A DNA stretch of 64,000 nt from Natrinema longum (GTDB lineage Archaea; Halobacteriota; Halobacteria; Halobacteriales; Natrialbaceae). Below are positions 12,322 through 20,796 of this stretch, piece by piece (the first letter of the stretch is position 1; each line of letters opens with the position of its first letter). The DNA lies in NCBI RefSeq assembly GCF_017352095.1, contig NZ_CP071463.1, positions 186,001 through 250,000 on the forward strand, read 5' to 3'. The translations under genes were made by a program, and so were the position numbers. Below the pieces are notes generated by a model, which was given only the letters and a program-made list of their open reading frames with translations, was not told where the DNA came from and did no database searches.

Positions 12322-12443
12322 TTACGGCGGCCACAGCGGCGAGGAACCTCCCGTACCCATCCCGAACACGGAAGATAAGCTCGCCTGCGTTACGGTGAGT
12401 ACTGGAGTGGGCGACCCTCTGGGAAATCCGTTTCGCCGCCACC
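12322..12443 (+). rRNA. rrf: 5S ribosomal RNA
   Basis: TTACGGCGGCCACAGCGGCG at the start, the conserved CCCATCCCGAACACGGAAGA block and a 3' end of CGCCGCCACC give 122 bases, the length of Haloarcula 5S RNA. The ends pair through GGCGGC/GCCGCC. No tRNA-Cys follows it within this window, although many haloarchaeal rrn operons carry one there. Confidence 0.97.
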
Positions 12444-12457
12444 ACTCATACTACTTC

Positions 12458-12487
12458 AACCTCACACAGCGCCGGCTGTGTGGGGTT
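12458..12487 (+). terminator. hairpin terminator of the rRNA operon
   Basis: AACCTCACACAGC and GCTGTGTGGGGTT form a 13-pair stem with one G-U and a GCCG loop, starting 15 bases after 5S and running into TTTT. Such a strong stem directly after 5S is best read as the operon terminator. From here to 12863 I see no gene. A second imperfect hairpin (CGGGGGA...CCCCCG) is at 12682-12706. Confidence 0.75.
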
Positions 12488-12863
12488 TTCTGCGTATATA
12501 CCACTGTTCTCGTACCGATCGGAGGACACCAAACAACGTACCGAGACATCTCGTTTCTACCATTCAGTATTGATCCGAGATACTCTCGAGTATCCGGGAG
12601 AGAAATGTACGCCCGGAACACTAACGTCCAGCCTCATCCCGTGGCGGCGTGCCGCGTCGGCTGGCTAACCCTCGTGCCGGGCGGGGGAACTCGTGGGAGT
12701 CCCCCGAACTACTGTCGCGTGCCCGGGTTCGCCGTACTGTCATCGCACCCGAATGGGTCTACTCGGACGGGGACTAAAGGCACGCAGCGGTTCTAGGAAC
12801 CGGGCCCGTTTAACTCTTGTAGGCTCGTCGGTCCCTTCGGTCGGGGAGTGATCGACGCCGGTC

Positions 12864-13637
12864 TCACTCGAGGGCCGGTGCGTCGGTGACGGTGTCTTTG
12901 GTATCGTGTTCCGCGAGCCACTGGTCGTAGGTTTCCGAGTCGACGGCGACGATCGAAGCCGCCATTCGCGAGTGGCCGGCACCGCAGAACTCGGCACAGA
13001 CGACGTCGTAGCGGCCGGGGTCGGAGACGATGGTTCGAGCGCGAGTGAAATCGCCGGGGAACGCGTCCTGTTTGATCCCCAGATCTGGCACGAAGAGCGA
13101 ATGGACGACATCGTCACTGGTCAGCCAGATCGTCACGTTTTCGTCGGCGGGGATCACGATTTCGTTCTCGGTCGTCACGTTGGAATCGGGATAGGTCGCC
13201 TGCCACTCCCACTGATAGCCACGGACGAAGACCTCCTCGTCGTCGCTGTCGGGAAGGTCGTCGAACGAGTCGAACTCGTCCCGATCGGGGTCCTCGGTAG
13301 CGATGGACTGTGATGGCGACACGTAGGGATTGACGAGGACGCTATAGCCCGAGAGGCCGACGAACAGGAGGATGATCGCCGTTGCGACGGTCCAGGTGAT
13401 CTCGAGGGCGGGGTCCTCCGTGGTCGGCTCGGGGTCGTCGTTGTCGTGGAACTTGACGGCTGCGTAGACCAGGATGATGAGGACGAAGACGGTGAGCGGG
13501 AGGGCGACGTAGAGGAGTTGGTACTCGAGGCCGTCGATGAGGTCGCGGTTTTCCGACTGTGCGGCGACCGTGCCGGTGAGTGCGACGAGACTCGCCAGCG
13601 CCGCGAGCGCGATAAGCGTGCGTTGACGCCGACCCAT
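12864..13637 (-). CDS. coxB: cytochrome c oxidase subunit II (CuA protein)
   Basis: A 257-residue electron-entry subunit of the heme-copper oxidase. An N-terminal signal-like helix (residues 8-26) is followed by two membrane helices, about 38-60 and 80-104, as in other subunits II. The extracellular cupredoxin domain then carries FVRGYQWEWQA, the aromatic electron-entry segment. The binuclear copper site is C214-x3-C218-x3-H222-x2-M225 (CAEFCGAGHSRM), with the first His in DVVHSLFVP. All CuA ligands are present. It is divergent from subunit I across a 220-base promoter region. Confidence 0.95.
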   Translation of the reverse strand: MGRRQRTLIALAALASLVALTGTVAAQSENRDLIDGLEYQLLYVALPLTVFVLIILVYAAVKFHDNDDPEPTTEDPALEITWTVATAIILLFVGLSGYSVLVNPYVSPSQSIATEDPDRDEFDSFDDLPDSDDEEVFVRGYQWEWQATYPDSNVTTENEIVIPADENVTIWLTSDDVVHSLFVPDLGIKQDAFPGDFTRARTIVSDPGRYDVVCAEFCGAGHSRMAASIVAVDSETYDQWLAEHDTKDTVTDAPALE

Positions 13638-13807
13638 TGGCGGGGATTCGACGACCGGTCTGATATACGGCTTTCATTGAGATGGTGAGTGTCAGTGTTT
13701 CGGACCGGTCAGCAGCGGTGTGGGCGTATCGGGAAACGTATCATGGGTGGCGACACTCACGGAACTGTCAGTTCATCTTTATTGGGATCGATGGTGAGTC
13801 CACCGCT

Positions 13808-13861
13808 ATGCACGGTGACGAGCCGCGCGGACGGGCCATCGGGGGTGACGGCCGACGATGA
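13808..13861 (+). CDS. 17-residue leader ORF overlapping the coxA start
   Basis: ATG at 13808 opens MHGDEPRGRAIGGDGRR and stops at TGA 13859-13861, so it overlaps the coxA ATG (13858) by ATGA. A TATA-like CTTTATT at 13777-13783 lies 25-31 bases before 13808, not before coxA. The leaderless mRNA would therefore begin with this mini-ORF, and coxA would be translated by termination-reinitiation. coxA has no obvious Shine-Dalgarno of its own. The peptide may have no function beyond coupling. Confidence 0.45.
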   Translation: MHGDEPRGRAIGGDGRR

Positions 13862-16143
13862 ATCGTGCATTCGCGGAGGTCGCGTTGTTCGGGGCTGTCG
13901 TCGTCAGTTGTCTGCTGGTTGTCCTGTTCGCACGGCGGTTCCGAGCCGAACCCGCTCCGGATGGTGGCTACGCGAGGGGTCGGAGACGGCAGTTCACTCT
14001 CGGCGACGCGAGGGCGGCCGCCGTCCGCTGGACGACGACGACGAACCACCGCGAGATCGGGCTGTTGTACATCGCGTTCGGTGCTCTCGCGGCGATCTGG
14101 GGCGGGATCGACGCGATGATGATTCGGACGCATCTGCTGACGCCCGAGGCGAATCTCTGGACGGAACAGACGTACAACGAACTGTTCACGATGCATGGCC
14201 TGACGATGCTGATCTTTTTCGTGACGCCGGTGTTCTTCGGGATCGGGAACTACTTCCTGCCGTTGCTGATCGGGGCCGACGATATGGCGTTTCCGCGGCT
14301 CAACGCCGTCGGGTTCTGGTTGCTGCCGCCCTCGCTGTTGCTCGCCCGGCTGGGGATCGTCGCGGAAGTAACAGGGGCAGTACTGGCCGTCGTGGTTCCG
14401 AACGACTGGCTGTCGGTCCTGTTCGCGTTTCAGGAGCCGGCGATCGGGTGGACGATGTACCCGCCCCTGTCGCTGTCGCCGAACCCGCAGACGAACTTCC
14501 TCCTGTTGGGGCTCCACCTGAGTGGCATCGCGACGACGATCGGGGCGATCAACTTCATGACGACGGTTATCTACGAGCGCGACGAGTCGATCGGCTGGGC
14601 GAACCTCGATATCTTCTCGTGGAACATGCTCGTTACGAGCGCGGTCATCCTCTTTGCGTTCCCGCTGCTGGGGACGGCGCTGCTCATGTTGCTGTTCGAT
14701 CGCAATTTCGGGACGACCTTCTTCGCGGTCGAAGGCGGCGGCCCCATTCTCTGGCAGCACTTGCTCTGGTTCTGGGGGCACCCGGAGGTGTACATCATCT
14801 TCCTGCCGGCGACCGGGTTGATGAGCCTGATTCTGCCGAAGTTCGTCGGCCGCAAGCTGTTCGGATTCAAGTTCATCGTCTATTCGACGATCGCGATCGG
14901 CGTCCTTTCGTTTAGCGTCTGGGCCCACCACATGTTCGTGACCGGGGTCGATCCTCGCGTCCGGGCGAGTTTCATGGCGACCTCGATCGCGATCGCCGTC
15001 CCCAGCGCGATCAAAGTGTTCAACTGGATCACCACGATGTGGAACGGGGACATCAGGCTCGCCGCGCCGACGATCCTCTGTGTCGGCTCGATCGGACTGT
15101 TCATCGTCGGCGGCGTCACTGGGATCTTCCTCGCCGTCATTCCGGTCGACGTCATCTACCACGGCACCTACTACGTGGTCGGACACTTCCACCTCATTCT
15201 CATGGGGATTATTCCCCTCATGATGTTCGCCGCGAGCTACTACTGGTATCCCATGCTTACCGGCCGCATGTACGACCGTCGGCTCGCGATTTTCCAGTCG
15301 TCGCTGCTGGTCGTCGGCTCGGCGCTCACGTTCATGACGCTGATGGCGCTTGGCTTCCTCGAGCTTCCCCGTCGATACGCTACCTATCCCCCAGGGTATT
15401 CGGGGCTGCAGATCGTCGCGACCGTCGGTGCGTTCATCATCGGTATCAGCGTCCTCATGTGGCTGTACAATATGCTCTGGTCGTATTTTCGGGGGACGCC
15501 GATCGAGACCGCCGACCCCTGGGAACTGAAGGCGACAGAGCAGTTCACGCCCGAGTGGCAGTGGTTCGAGGACCGTCTCGAGCGCGAGCGTGGGGTCTCG
15601 CCGAGCGAGCCCGAGGAGATCCGTCCGTCGTACGTGCCCGCACGGGGCGAGCGACCGCTGTCGCTGTACGGTCGGATCAGGCCGGTCGCCCAAACCGTCG
15701 CGAACGACGCCGGTATCGGTGCGGCTGGGGGATTCGTCGGAACGATGTCGATGACGGGGGTCCTCCTCGTCGCGGTCGCGCTGGGCGTGTTCGACCTCGA
15801 GTCCATCGCGACCCTCGCGACGTTCGTCGGATTGCCGGCGGACCTCGCGCTCGGATACGGGCTCTTCCTCGTCGGTGGAATGACGGTCTGGCCGCTCTTG
15901 TTCCTCTCGCTGGGCGAGTACCTGCCGGGCGAACTCACGCTCGTCACCGGGTTGTGGTACGCGACGGTCATCGCGACGGGGTTCGCGCTCGCCTTCTATA
16001 CTGGCCAGCCCGGGCTCGAACTGGTGACGTACCTCATCTTCGTGGTGCTGGCCCACTGGATCTACGGCCTGGGGTTGGCCGGGACGATCACGTATCTCGG
16101 CGGTCGCCAGCGGCGTCCGTCCACGGAGGACGAGACGGAATGA
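13858..16143 (+). CDS. coxA: cytochrome c oxidase subunit I with an extra C-terminal membrane domain
   Basis: A 761-residue catalytic subunit that reduces O2 and pumps protons. Heme and copper ligands are visible: H113 (TMHGLTM) and H445 for the low-spin heme, H308 with the cross-linked Tyr in WGHPEVY, the His pair H357-H358 (AHHMF), and H443 (GHFH). These fit an A-type heme-copper oxidase. Residues 1-60 add an N-terminal helix. After the usual 12-helix core, ending near residue 545, and a polar linker (about 550-625), four further helices follow (about 625-750). They resemble a DUF6789-like module. Its ATG overlaps a 17-codon leader ORF. It is followed by an overlapping small membrane protein gene. 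Confidence 0.95.
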   Translation: MNRAFAEVALFGAVVVSCLLVVLFARRFRAEPAPDGGYARGRRRQFTLGDARAAAVRWTTTTNHREIGLLYIAFGALAAIWGGIDAMMIRTHLLTPEANLWTEQTYNELFTMHGLTMLIFFVTPVFFGIGNYFLPLLIGADDMAFPRLNAVGFWLLPPSLLLARLGIVAEVTGAVLAVVVPNDWLSVLFAFQEPAIGWTMYPPLSLSPNPQTNFLLLGLHLSGIATTIGAINFMTTVIYERDESIGWANLDIFSWNMLVTSAVILFAFPLLGTALLMLLFDRNFGTTFFAVEGGGPILWQHLLWFWGHPEVYIIFLPATGLMSLILPKFVGRKLFGFKFIVYSTIAIGVLSFSVWAHHMFVTGVDPRVRASFMATSIAIAVPSAIKVFNWITTMWNGDIRLAAPTILCVGSIGLFIVGGVTGIFLAVIPVDVIYHGTYYVVGHFHLILMGIIPLMMFAASYYWYPMLTGRMYDRRLAIFQSSLLVVGSALTFMTLMALGFLELPRRYATYPPGYSGLQIVATVGAFIIGISVLMWLYNMLWSYFRGTPIETADPWELKATEQFTPEWQWFEDRLERERGVSPSEPEEIRPSYVPARGERPLSLYGRIRPVAQTVANDAGIGAAGGFVGTMSMTGVLLVAVALGVFDLESIATLATFVGLPADLALGYGLFLVGGMTVWPLLFLSLGEYLPGELTLVTGLWYATVIATGFALAFYTGQPGLELVTYLIFVVLAHWIYGLGLAGTITYLGGRQRRPSTEDETE

Positions 16144-16724
16144 GTGGCGGCGACGAGACACCTTCCGACGCGACGGAGCCGCCGGCCACCGACGGGACGG
16201 GGCCGGTCGAACCGACTGCGGGATCGGAGTCGCTGCTGTTGACCTACGCCGCACCCTTTCTGGGGGTCCTCCTGATCGCTGCCGGCCTCCCGCTCGCGAT
16301 CGTCGGCGGCTACGTCGTCGTGCAGGACAGCGTCGGCCTCTGTGGAACGCCCACGATCACGGCGACGCCGGTCGAGGAGGACGATACACCCCCGGAAACC
16401 GTCGAGACGGTCCCGGCGGCGGACCTCACGTCGGCCGAGCGGCACGCTCTCGAGGAGGCGATTGACAGCCCGCTGCGGGAAGGGAGGGTCGACGGGGAAC
16501 TCGGGAACCGGGCGGCGCTACTCGAGGGAGCGCTCGTCGAGTACGAGGGCGGACGGTACTACGTCCAGATCGCGTCCCAGAACACCTGTCTCGAGGTCGA
16601 ACCGCTGTTGTTCCCGATCGGCGCGATCGCGATATTCGTCGGGATCGTGGGCGTACTGACACCGCCGATCTACCGGCAGATGGCAGGGTTCGAAGAGCGG
16701 ATGGACCGTGAACGGAGGGACTGA
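16140..16724 (+). CDS. oxidase-cluster membrane protein of unknown function
   Basis: A 194-residue protein whose ATG overlaps the coxA stop (ATGA), so it is almost certainly co-translated with subunit I. An acidic, low-complexity N-terminus (residues 1-30) is followed by a helix (about 33-60), a roughly 95-residue extracytoplasmic acidic segment with two lone Cys residues (LCGTP and NTCLEVE), and a second helix (about 158-180). The two Cys could form a disulfide. I do not recognise a named family. Position suggests an accessory or assembly role in the oxidase. Confidence 0.8.
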   Translation: MSGGDETPSDATEPPATDGTGPVEPTAGSESLLLTYAAPFLGVLLIAAGLPLAIVGGYVVVQDSVGLCGTPTITATPVEEDDTPPETVETVPAADLTSAERHALEEAIDSPLREGRVDGELGNRAALLEGALVEYEGGRYYVQIASQNTCLEVEPLLFPIGAIAIFVGIVGVLTPPIYRQMAGFEERMDRERRD

Positions 16725-16739
16725 TACGGTCTGCTGTCC
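16718..16739. repeat. single copy of a repeat arm found also at 20708-20794
   Basis: GGACTGATACGGTCT and CTGTCC around one differing base match the left arm at 20708-20729 in 21 of 22 positions. They match the complement of the right arm at 20776-20794 nearly as well. It overlaps the 3' end of the previous gene. It is probably a dispersed haloarchaeal repeat or MITE end, with no partner arm nearby. Confidence 0.45.
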
Positions 16740-16879
16740 CGATGGACCGTCGATCTCGAGTAGCCGATCCGATACGTGGGGTCGAGACACCGTCATCGTC
16801 CGTAGACTGGACTCAGTCGACCCGTCACCGGGGTTTTTCGTCGGTAGCTGTGGTACGACCACTCCCAGAGGTGACCCTA

Positions 16880-17059
16880 GTGGGCAACGACGACAAACGG
16901 CGAGCGGCGGCCGAATGCGACGACTGCGGCGAGATCGGTATCGTCCAGATCTGGCCCGACGGGAGTCTGCAGCCACTCGGTCAATCGAATTTCTGTGACT
17001 GCGAGTCACCGTCGCTGGCGGTCCTCGAGACGGATCTCGACCACGACGAGAGACCGTGA
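16880..17059 (+). CDS. small zinc-ribbon protein
   Basis: A protein of 59 residues from GTG 16880. Four cysteines in the order CDDC...CDC (AECDDCGEIG and NFCDCES), about 20 residues apart, form a minimal zinc-ribbon-like site around a short beta segment (IVQIWPDGS). I chose this GTG because a Shine-Dalgarno-like GAGGTGA lies five bases upstream; the frame is open further upstream, but that part reads as non-coding. Small zinc-finger proteins of this size are frequent in haloarchaea and their functions are mostly unknown. Confidence 0.6.
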   Translation: MGNDDKRRAAAECDDCGEIGIVQIWPDGSLQPLGQSNFCDCESPSLAVLETDLDHDERP

Positions 17060-17097
17060 TTCAGTCGGCGACGATCGCGATCGGCCGTGTGGCCCTC

Positions 17098-18006
17098 TTA
17101 CACCGATGCACCGACGTAGAGGACGAGGACGAGGACGAGCCAGACGGCGTCGACGAAGTGCCAGTACAGCGAGACGGTCGCGACCGACGTGTCGCGATCC
17201 GGGCCGTAGTGGCCCCGGAGTGCTCGCCAACAGAGGACGGCGATGGCTCCGACGCCGAGTGCGACGTGGAACCCGTGAAGCCCGGTCAGTCCGAAGAAAG
17301 CGGTCCCGAAGACGCCACTCGTGAGGGTAAATCCCTCCGCGGCGACGAACTCGTAGTACTCGTAGGCCTGACCGGCGAGGAAGACGAGTCCGAGCACGAG
17401 CGTCGCCCCGAGCAGTCCGAGGAATCGTCGCCGGTCGTCGTCCTCGAGCGCCTCGTGTGCGTAGTGGAAGGTGACGCTGCTGGCGACCAGGATGGCGGTG
17501 TTGACGATCACGAGCGAGCCAAGCAGCGGCGGTAACTCCTCGGGCGGCCACGTCCCGATCCTGACGAAAAAGTAGTAGACGAACAGCGCGCCGAACGTCG
17601 ACACGTCGGTCGCGAGAAAGAGCAGGGTCGTCGACACGTACGATTCGCGGGACGTGGGGCTGCCTTGCGGACCTCGAGCGGGCGGCAGAAACGCCTGACC
17701 GACCCAGCCCGCGACGCCGGCCAGCAGGACGATCGCTCCGACGACCGCGAGGGCGATGCCGATCACCGACGGGAGGAGATCGGTGACGTCCCCGAAGATG
17801 GAGATTGCGACGCCGCCGTAGAGTCCGGCGGCTCCGGCGGCGGCGACGAGCGGCCAGCGACTGCGGTGGTCGTGCTCGTCGTGGTCGCCGCGACCGCGGT
17901 GGTCGCCGTACTCCTCGGGTGCCTGCCCCTCGGGAACGCGGTGGCCGGAGCCGTCGGCTCGGGACGCGTGCCCGTCGGACGAAGGGGTGTGTCCACCGGA
18001 GCCCAT
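17098..18006 (-). CDS. coxC: cytochrome c oxidase subunit III
   Basis: A 302-residue subunit III of the terminal oxidase. A His/Asp-rich hydrophilic N-terminus (residues 1-50) is followed by two extra helices (about 52-100) and the five-helix core. The core includes SYVSTTLLFLATDVSTFGALF, SVTFHYAHEAL, the quartet AGQAYEYYEF and GLHGFHVALG, and ends with SLYWHFVDAVWLVLVLVLY. The YWHFVDAVW signature is diagnostic. I chose the ATG at 18006 because a T-rich TATA candidate sits about 25 bases upstream. It is convergent with the zinc-ribbon gene. Together with subunits I and II it completes the oxidase. Confidence 0.93.
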   Translation of the reverse strand: MGSGGHTPSSDGHASRADGSGHRVPEGQAPEEYGDHRGRGDHDEHDHRSRWPLVAAAGAAGLYGGVAISIFGDVTDLLPSVIGIALAVVGAIVLLAGVAGWVGQAFLPPARGPQGSPTSRESYVSTTLLFLATDVSTFGALFVYYFFVRIGTWPPEELPPLLGSLVIVNTAILVASSVTFHYAHEALEDDDRRRFLGLLGATLVLGLVFLAGQAYEYYEFVAAEGFTLTSGVFGTAFFGLTGLHGFHVALGVGAIAVLCWRALRGHYGPDRDTSVATVSLYWHFVDAVWLVLVLVLYVGASV

Positions 18007-18242
18007 ACCGTCGCTTCCACGCCGATCCCGAAAAAGGACCACCGCGTACAGGCAGTTAGCACTCCCTTACAGCGGCTGGTTTCGACCGTATGCCGAGCCG
18101 GCTCCCTCGCGTCACACCAGCACAGACACGGTTATCGGACGGGGGAACTCCGGGGTGGCCGATTCATACGGATCGTTAGTAGTCAGCGCCAGCACCCCCA
18201 CGACCAGACCGTGGGGTCGCCGGTCGACGGACAGGGGCCGTC

Positions 18243-19634
18243 TCAGTAGAAGTAGTCGGCTTCCGACAGCTGGACGTAGCGACCGTCGCGGTAGGAAAAC
18301 TTCTTGTGCTTGTACGTCGCGAGGATCTTTGCGGCGTCGAAGCCGGCGGAGTACTTCTTGGTGACCAGGGCGTTTTCCGTCCCGTTGCCCTGCATGTCGG
18401 TGATCGTGTCGAACGCCCAGTCCCAGTCGTCGGGCCCGTAGTCCGCGACGATGTCGGCGAACGAGACGTTGCGCAGGATCTCGTCACCGATCGCGTCCTT
18501 CCAGATGTCGTTGTAGTTCTCGAGGGAGTCGGTCGCTGCGAGTCGGCCGGCGATCTTGCCGGTGCGGACGGCGACGTGGTACCCACCCTCGTGGAACGCC
18601 GAGGTCGTGCCCATCGCGCCGCCGGCGACGACGATGTTCGCACCGACGGGCGATTCGATCGGTCGGGTCGAGGAGATCGGGTAGGTTTCGGTCCCCTTCG
18701 ACTTGCCGCGATCTTCGACGCGGGGGATGTCTTCGTCGACGTCGTACTCGTCGCCGTACTCCTGTTCCAGGAGGCGGCTAATGTACTCCGCACCCGAGGG
18801 AATCCGATCGTCCTCGGGCCGAAGGAGTTTGTAGCTACCGGGGTTGTCGACGTCCGCGAGGGTCATCCCGATGGGCATCGTCAGCCCGACGCGGGCGACC
18901 GTGCCGTCGTTCGGGAAGACCCAGGGATAGGCGGTCTCGCCGGGCATGTAGCCCCACCAGAACTTCAGGTGGTCCTCGAACTCCGCGAACAGTTCGTCGG
19001 GGAACTCCCGATACTCCTGATAGGCGATGTGGTTCGCCGCCGGCGGCGAGAGGTAATCGGAGACGCTCCGGCCGGGGGCCGTGAACTGATCGAGGGCACC
19101 GAGGGTGATCCGACGCTGTGGGCCGTCCGCGAGGACGACGTACTGGGCCTCGAGTTCCGCGCCGTTCGAGAGAGTCAGCGTGTGGGTCGGGCCCGCCGGA
19201 CTCGAGGCCCGGAGATCGGTTTCGAGGTCCTTGACCCCGATTCCGACGCGCAGGTCCGCGCCCGCGTCGGCCGCGCGTTCGTGGAGCCAGTCGTCCATGC
19301 GTGCGCGGTGGAAGGTGTAGCCGAAGTTGGGATAGCTGGCGTCCATCCCCGTCGACGTCAACTCGACGGTGCTGTTCGGGCCGACGAACTCCGTGCCCTC
19401 GAGTTCCCGATGGATGACTTCCTCGGGGATCTCCCGGTAGTCGAAGTCCATGATGTCGATCCAATAGTCGAGCATCCCGGCAGCATCGGTCGAATCCGGG
19501 CCGACCCCGTCCCGATCCTCTCGAGGGACTCCCTGCTCGAAGAGGACCGTCTCTGCGCCGTGGGCAGCGGCCCGTTCGGCTGCGGACGCTCCGGCGGGGC
19601 CGCCGCCGACGATCGCGACGTCTACGCGTTCCAT
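18243..19634 (-). CDS. geranylgeranyl reductase family flavoprotein
   Basis: A 463-residue FAD enzyme. The N-terminal dinucleotide fold GGGPAGASAAERAA is at about residues 10-23. The mid-protein YVVLADGPQRR, the PGETAYPWVFPN aromatic patch and GGAMGTTSAFHEGGYHVA form the FAD-closing part of the geranylgeranyl reductase group. Family members saturate isoprenoid chains of archaeal ether lipids or of quinone side chains. Which substrate applies here is not decidable. A strong TATA (TTTTTATAAT, minus strand near 19655-19664) stands about 25 bases before the ATG, so the mRNA is leaderless and the promoter is probably strong. Confidence 0.85.
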   Translation of the reverse strand: MERVDVAIVGGGPAGASAAERAAAHGAETVLFEQGVPREDRDGVGPDSTDAAGMLDYWIDIMDFDYREIPEEVIHRELEGTEFVGPNSTVELTSTGMDASYPNFGYTFHRARMDDWLHERAADAGADLRVGIGVKDLETDLRASSPAGPTHTLTLSNGAELEAQYVVLADGPQRRITLGALDQFTAPGRSVSDYLSPPAANHIAYQEYREFPDELFAEFEDHLKFWWGYMPGETAYPWVFPNDGTVARVGLTMPIGMTLADVDNPGSYKLLRPEDDRIPSGAEYISRLLEQEYGDEYDVDEDIPRVEDRGKSKGTETYPISSTRPIESPVGANIVVAGGAMGTTSAFHEGGYHVAVRTGKIAGRLAATDSLENYNDIWKDAIGDEILRNVSFADIVADYGPDDWDWAFDTITDMQGNGTENALVTKKYSAGFDAAKILATYKHKKFSYRDGRYVQLSEADYFY

Positions 19635-19890
19635 ACGGCGTGGAGACTCGTTGAGCCATTATAAAAACTGCGAGGCGAATTTTCCAGGGCGTCGAGGTGT
19701 GTGCGAGACCGGCCGCTGGCTCGACGGTACTCGAAAATCGGATCGGCGAGTGCGGAGACCCGACCCCTCGAGTGTGGCAACACGGTTGTTGTAGGCGATC
19801 TAACGGGTCGACGTGCGTGATATCGTGCCACTGCCGGACGGGAACGGAACCCTTTTCATTAGCCCTCGGCAACAACCAGTTGCGACCAAC

Positions 19891-19965
19891 GCTCCGTTGG
19901 TGTAGTCCGGCCAATCATTTCGGCCTTTCGAGCCGATGACCTGGGTTCAAATCCCAGACGGAGCA
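19891..19965 (+). tRNA. tRNA-Glu (anticodon TTC)
   Basis: The acceptor arms GCTCCGT/ACGGAGC pair perfectly, with discriminator A at 19965. The anticodon stem TCGGC/GCCGA encloses CTTTCGA, so the anticodon is TTC. The T-arm is CTGGGTTCAAATCCCAG. Length is 75 bases, with no intron and no encoded CCA. Its last 22 bases are repeated at 20056-20077. Confidence 0.96.
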
Positions 19966-20055
19966 CTTTTCGGCGAACAAATCCGTGAGCCGAAAATGTG
20001 ACCCTGGATTTGAATCAGACCAGTCGCGCGCAGCGTAGCGAGCACGTCTGGGCGT

Positions 20056-20077
20056 GGTTCAAATCCCAGACGGAGCA
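20056..20077 (+). repeat. duplicate of the tRNA-Glu 3' end (att-like site)
   Basis: The final 22 bases of tRNA-Glu (19944-19965) recur exactly here, 112 bases downstream in the same orientation. A duplicated tRNA 3' end is the usual trace of an integrase-type element (attL/attR). The short interval holds no integrase, so an excised or decayed element is the likely explanation. Nothing recognisable is encoded in 20078-20246. Confidence 0.7.
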
Positions 20078-20246
20078 TTCTTCTGAGGAACGAAGTGACG
20101 AAGAGGAAGCGTGCGGTCTGGGATTTACATTAGAGAGCGACAGCGAGCGTTTCGCGTGGGACCCTCATGGACGGAGGGGCTTCCGACGAGCGAACTCTCG
20201 AGTCGCAACTGTGGCTGTGACGCGATAGGCGAGCGGGGAACTCGTC

Positions 20247-20570
20247 TCACTCGAGTTTCCGGAAGCAGTTGTGACAGAACGACGCGAACGAATCGTTTCC
20301 CGCGGCACAGACTCCACACTGGCCATCACGAGTCGTCGATGGCCGCGACTCGGACGAGGGCGTAAAGAGGCTTTTCCGTGGGTCGGAGTACGCGTCGATG
20401 ACGTCGCCCCACGTGACCGCCGGATCAGTATCGCTGTATCCTGTGCGGGTCCGTGTGCGTGAAAGCAGCGAACTGCGTTGCATGCGGAGAAGTCCGTGCC
20501 AGAGTCCGAGGAAGAAAAGCGACGGGAGGAGGCAGAGCAAAAGGACTGCTCCAGCGAGTACGAGGCTCAT
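20247..20570 (-). CDS. membrane-anchored zinc-ribbon protein
   Basis: A 107-residue protein from ATG 20570. One N-terminal helix (about residues 2-25) is followed by a basic Arg/Ser/Thr segment, then a central stretch with WGDVIDAYSD. The C-terminal zinc-ribbon is CGVCAAGNDSFASFCHNCFRKLE, with two CxxC knuckles about 12 residues apart, ending the protein. The design, a membrane anchor with a cytoplasmic zinc-ribbon, recurs in haloarchaea, but I cannot name the function. The upstream in-frame ATG at 20612 would add a polar extension and seems less likely. Confidence 0.7.
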   Translation of the reverse strand: MSLVLAGAVLLLCLLPSLFFLGLWHGLLRMQRSSLLSRTRTRTGYSDTDPAVTWGDVIDAYSDPRKSLFTPSSESRPSTTRDGQCGVCAAGNDSFASFCHNCFRKLE

Positions 20571-20707
20571 AGAGGGCGGTTCGTCTCGCTCACTATAGTC
20601 ACACTCGTGCAATCGTTCGCGAGTAATATGCGCCCCCAGCGATCACTGCTGGTCGGTCTCCAGTTCGATCCGATAGGATCGGGCGGCGTGTGAACGGCAA
20701 GTCACGC

Positions 20708-20796
20708 GGACTGATACGGTCTCCTGTCCGTCAGTGGCAGTGGGACCGGGACCGCCCTGGGGTCCCACCGGGAGATCGGGACAGCAAACCGTATGA
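20708..20796. repeat. MITE-like nested inverted repeat
   Basis: The outer arms ATACGGTCTCCTGTCC (20714-20729) and GGGACAGCAAACCGTAT (about 20778-20794) are inverted copies. Inside, GTGGGACC and GGTCCCAC form a second inverted pair. The whole unit is about 85 bases, non-coding, and its arm occurs again at 16718-16739. It occupies part of the 439-base gene-free stretch 20571-21009, which otherwise shows only the promoter of the next gene. Confidence 0.55.

Noticed and set aside
12444-12863. A tRNA-Cys gene after 5S, as in many haloarchaeal rrn operons
   Set aside because: No cloverleaf with GCA anticodon can be folded in this stretch; only hairpins are visible.
13768-16254. 828-codon open frame on the minus strand opposite coxA
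   Set aside because: It mirrors the coxA codons and reads as Arg/Asp/Glu/Gln-rich low-complexity sequence, without motifs, a typical shadow of a high-GC gene. coxA has all heme and copper ligands.
18306-19664. 452-codon plus frame opposite the geranylgeranyl reductase
   Set aside because: It is a mirror frame. The minus strand has FAD-binding motifs and a TATA box at proper distance.
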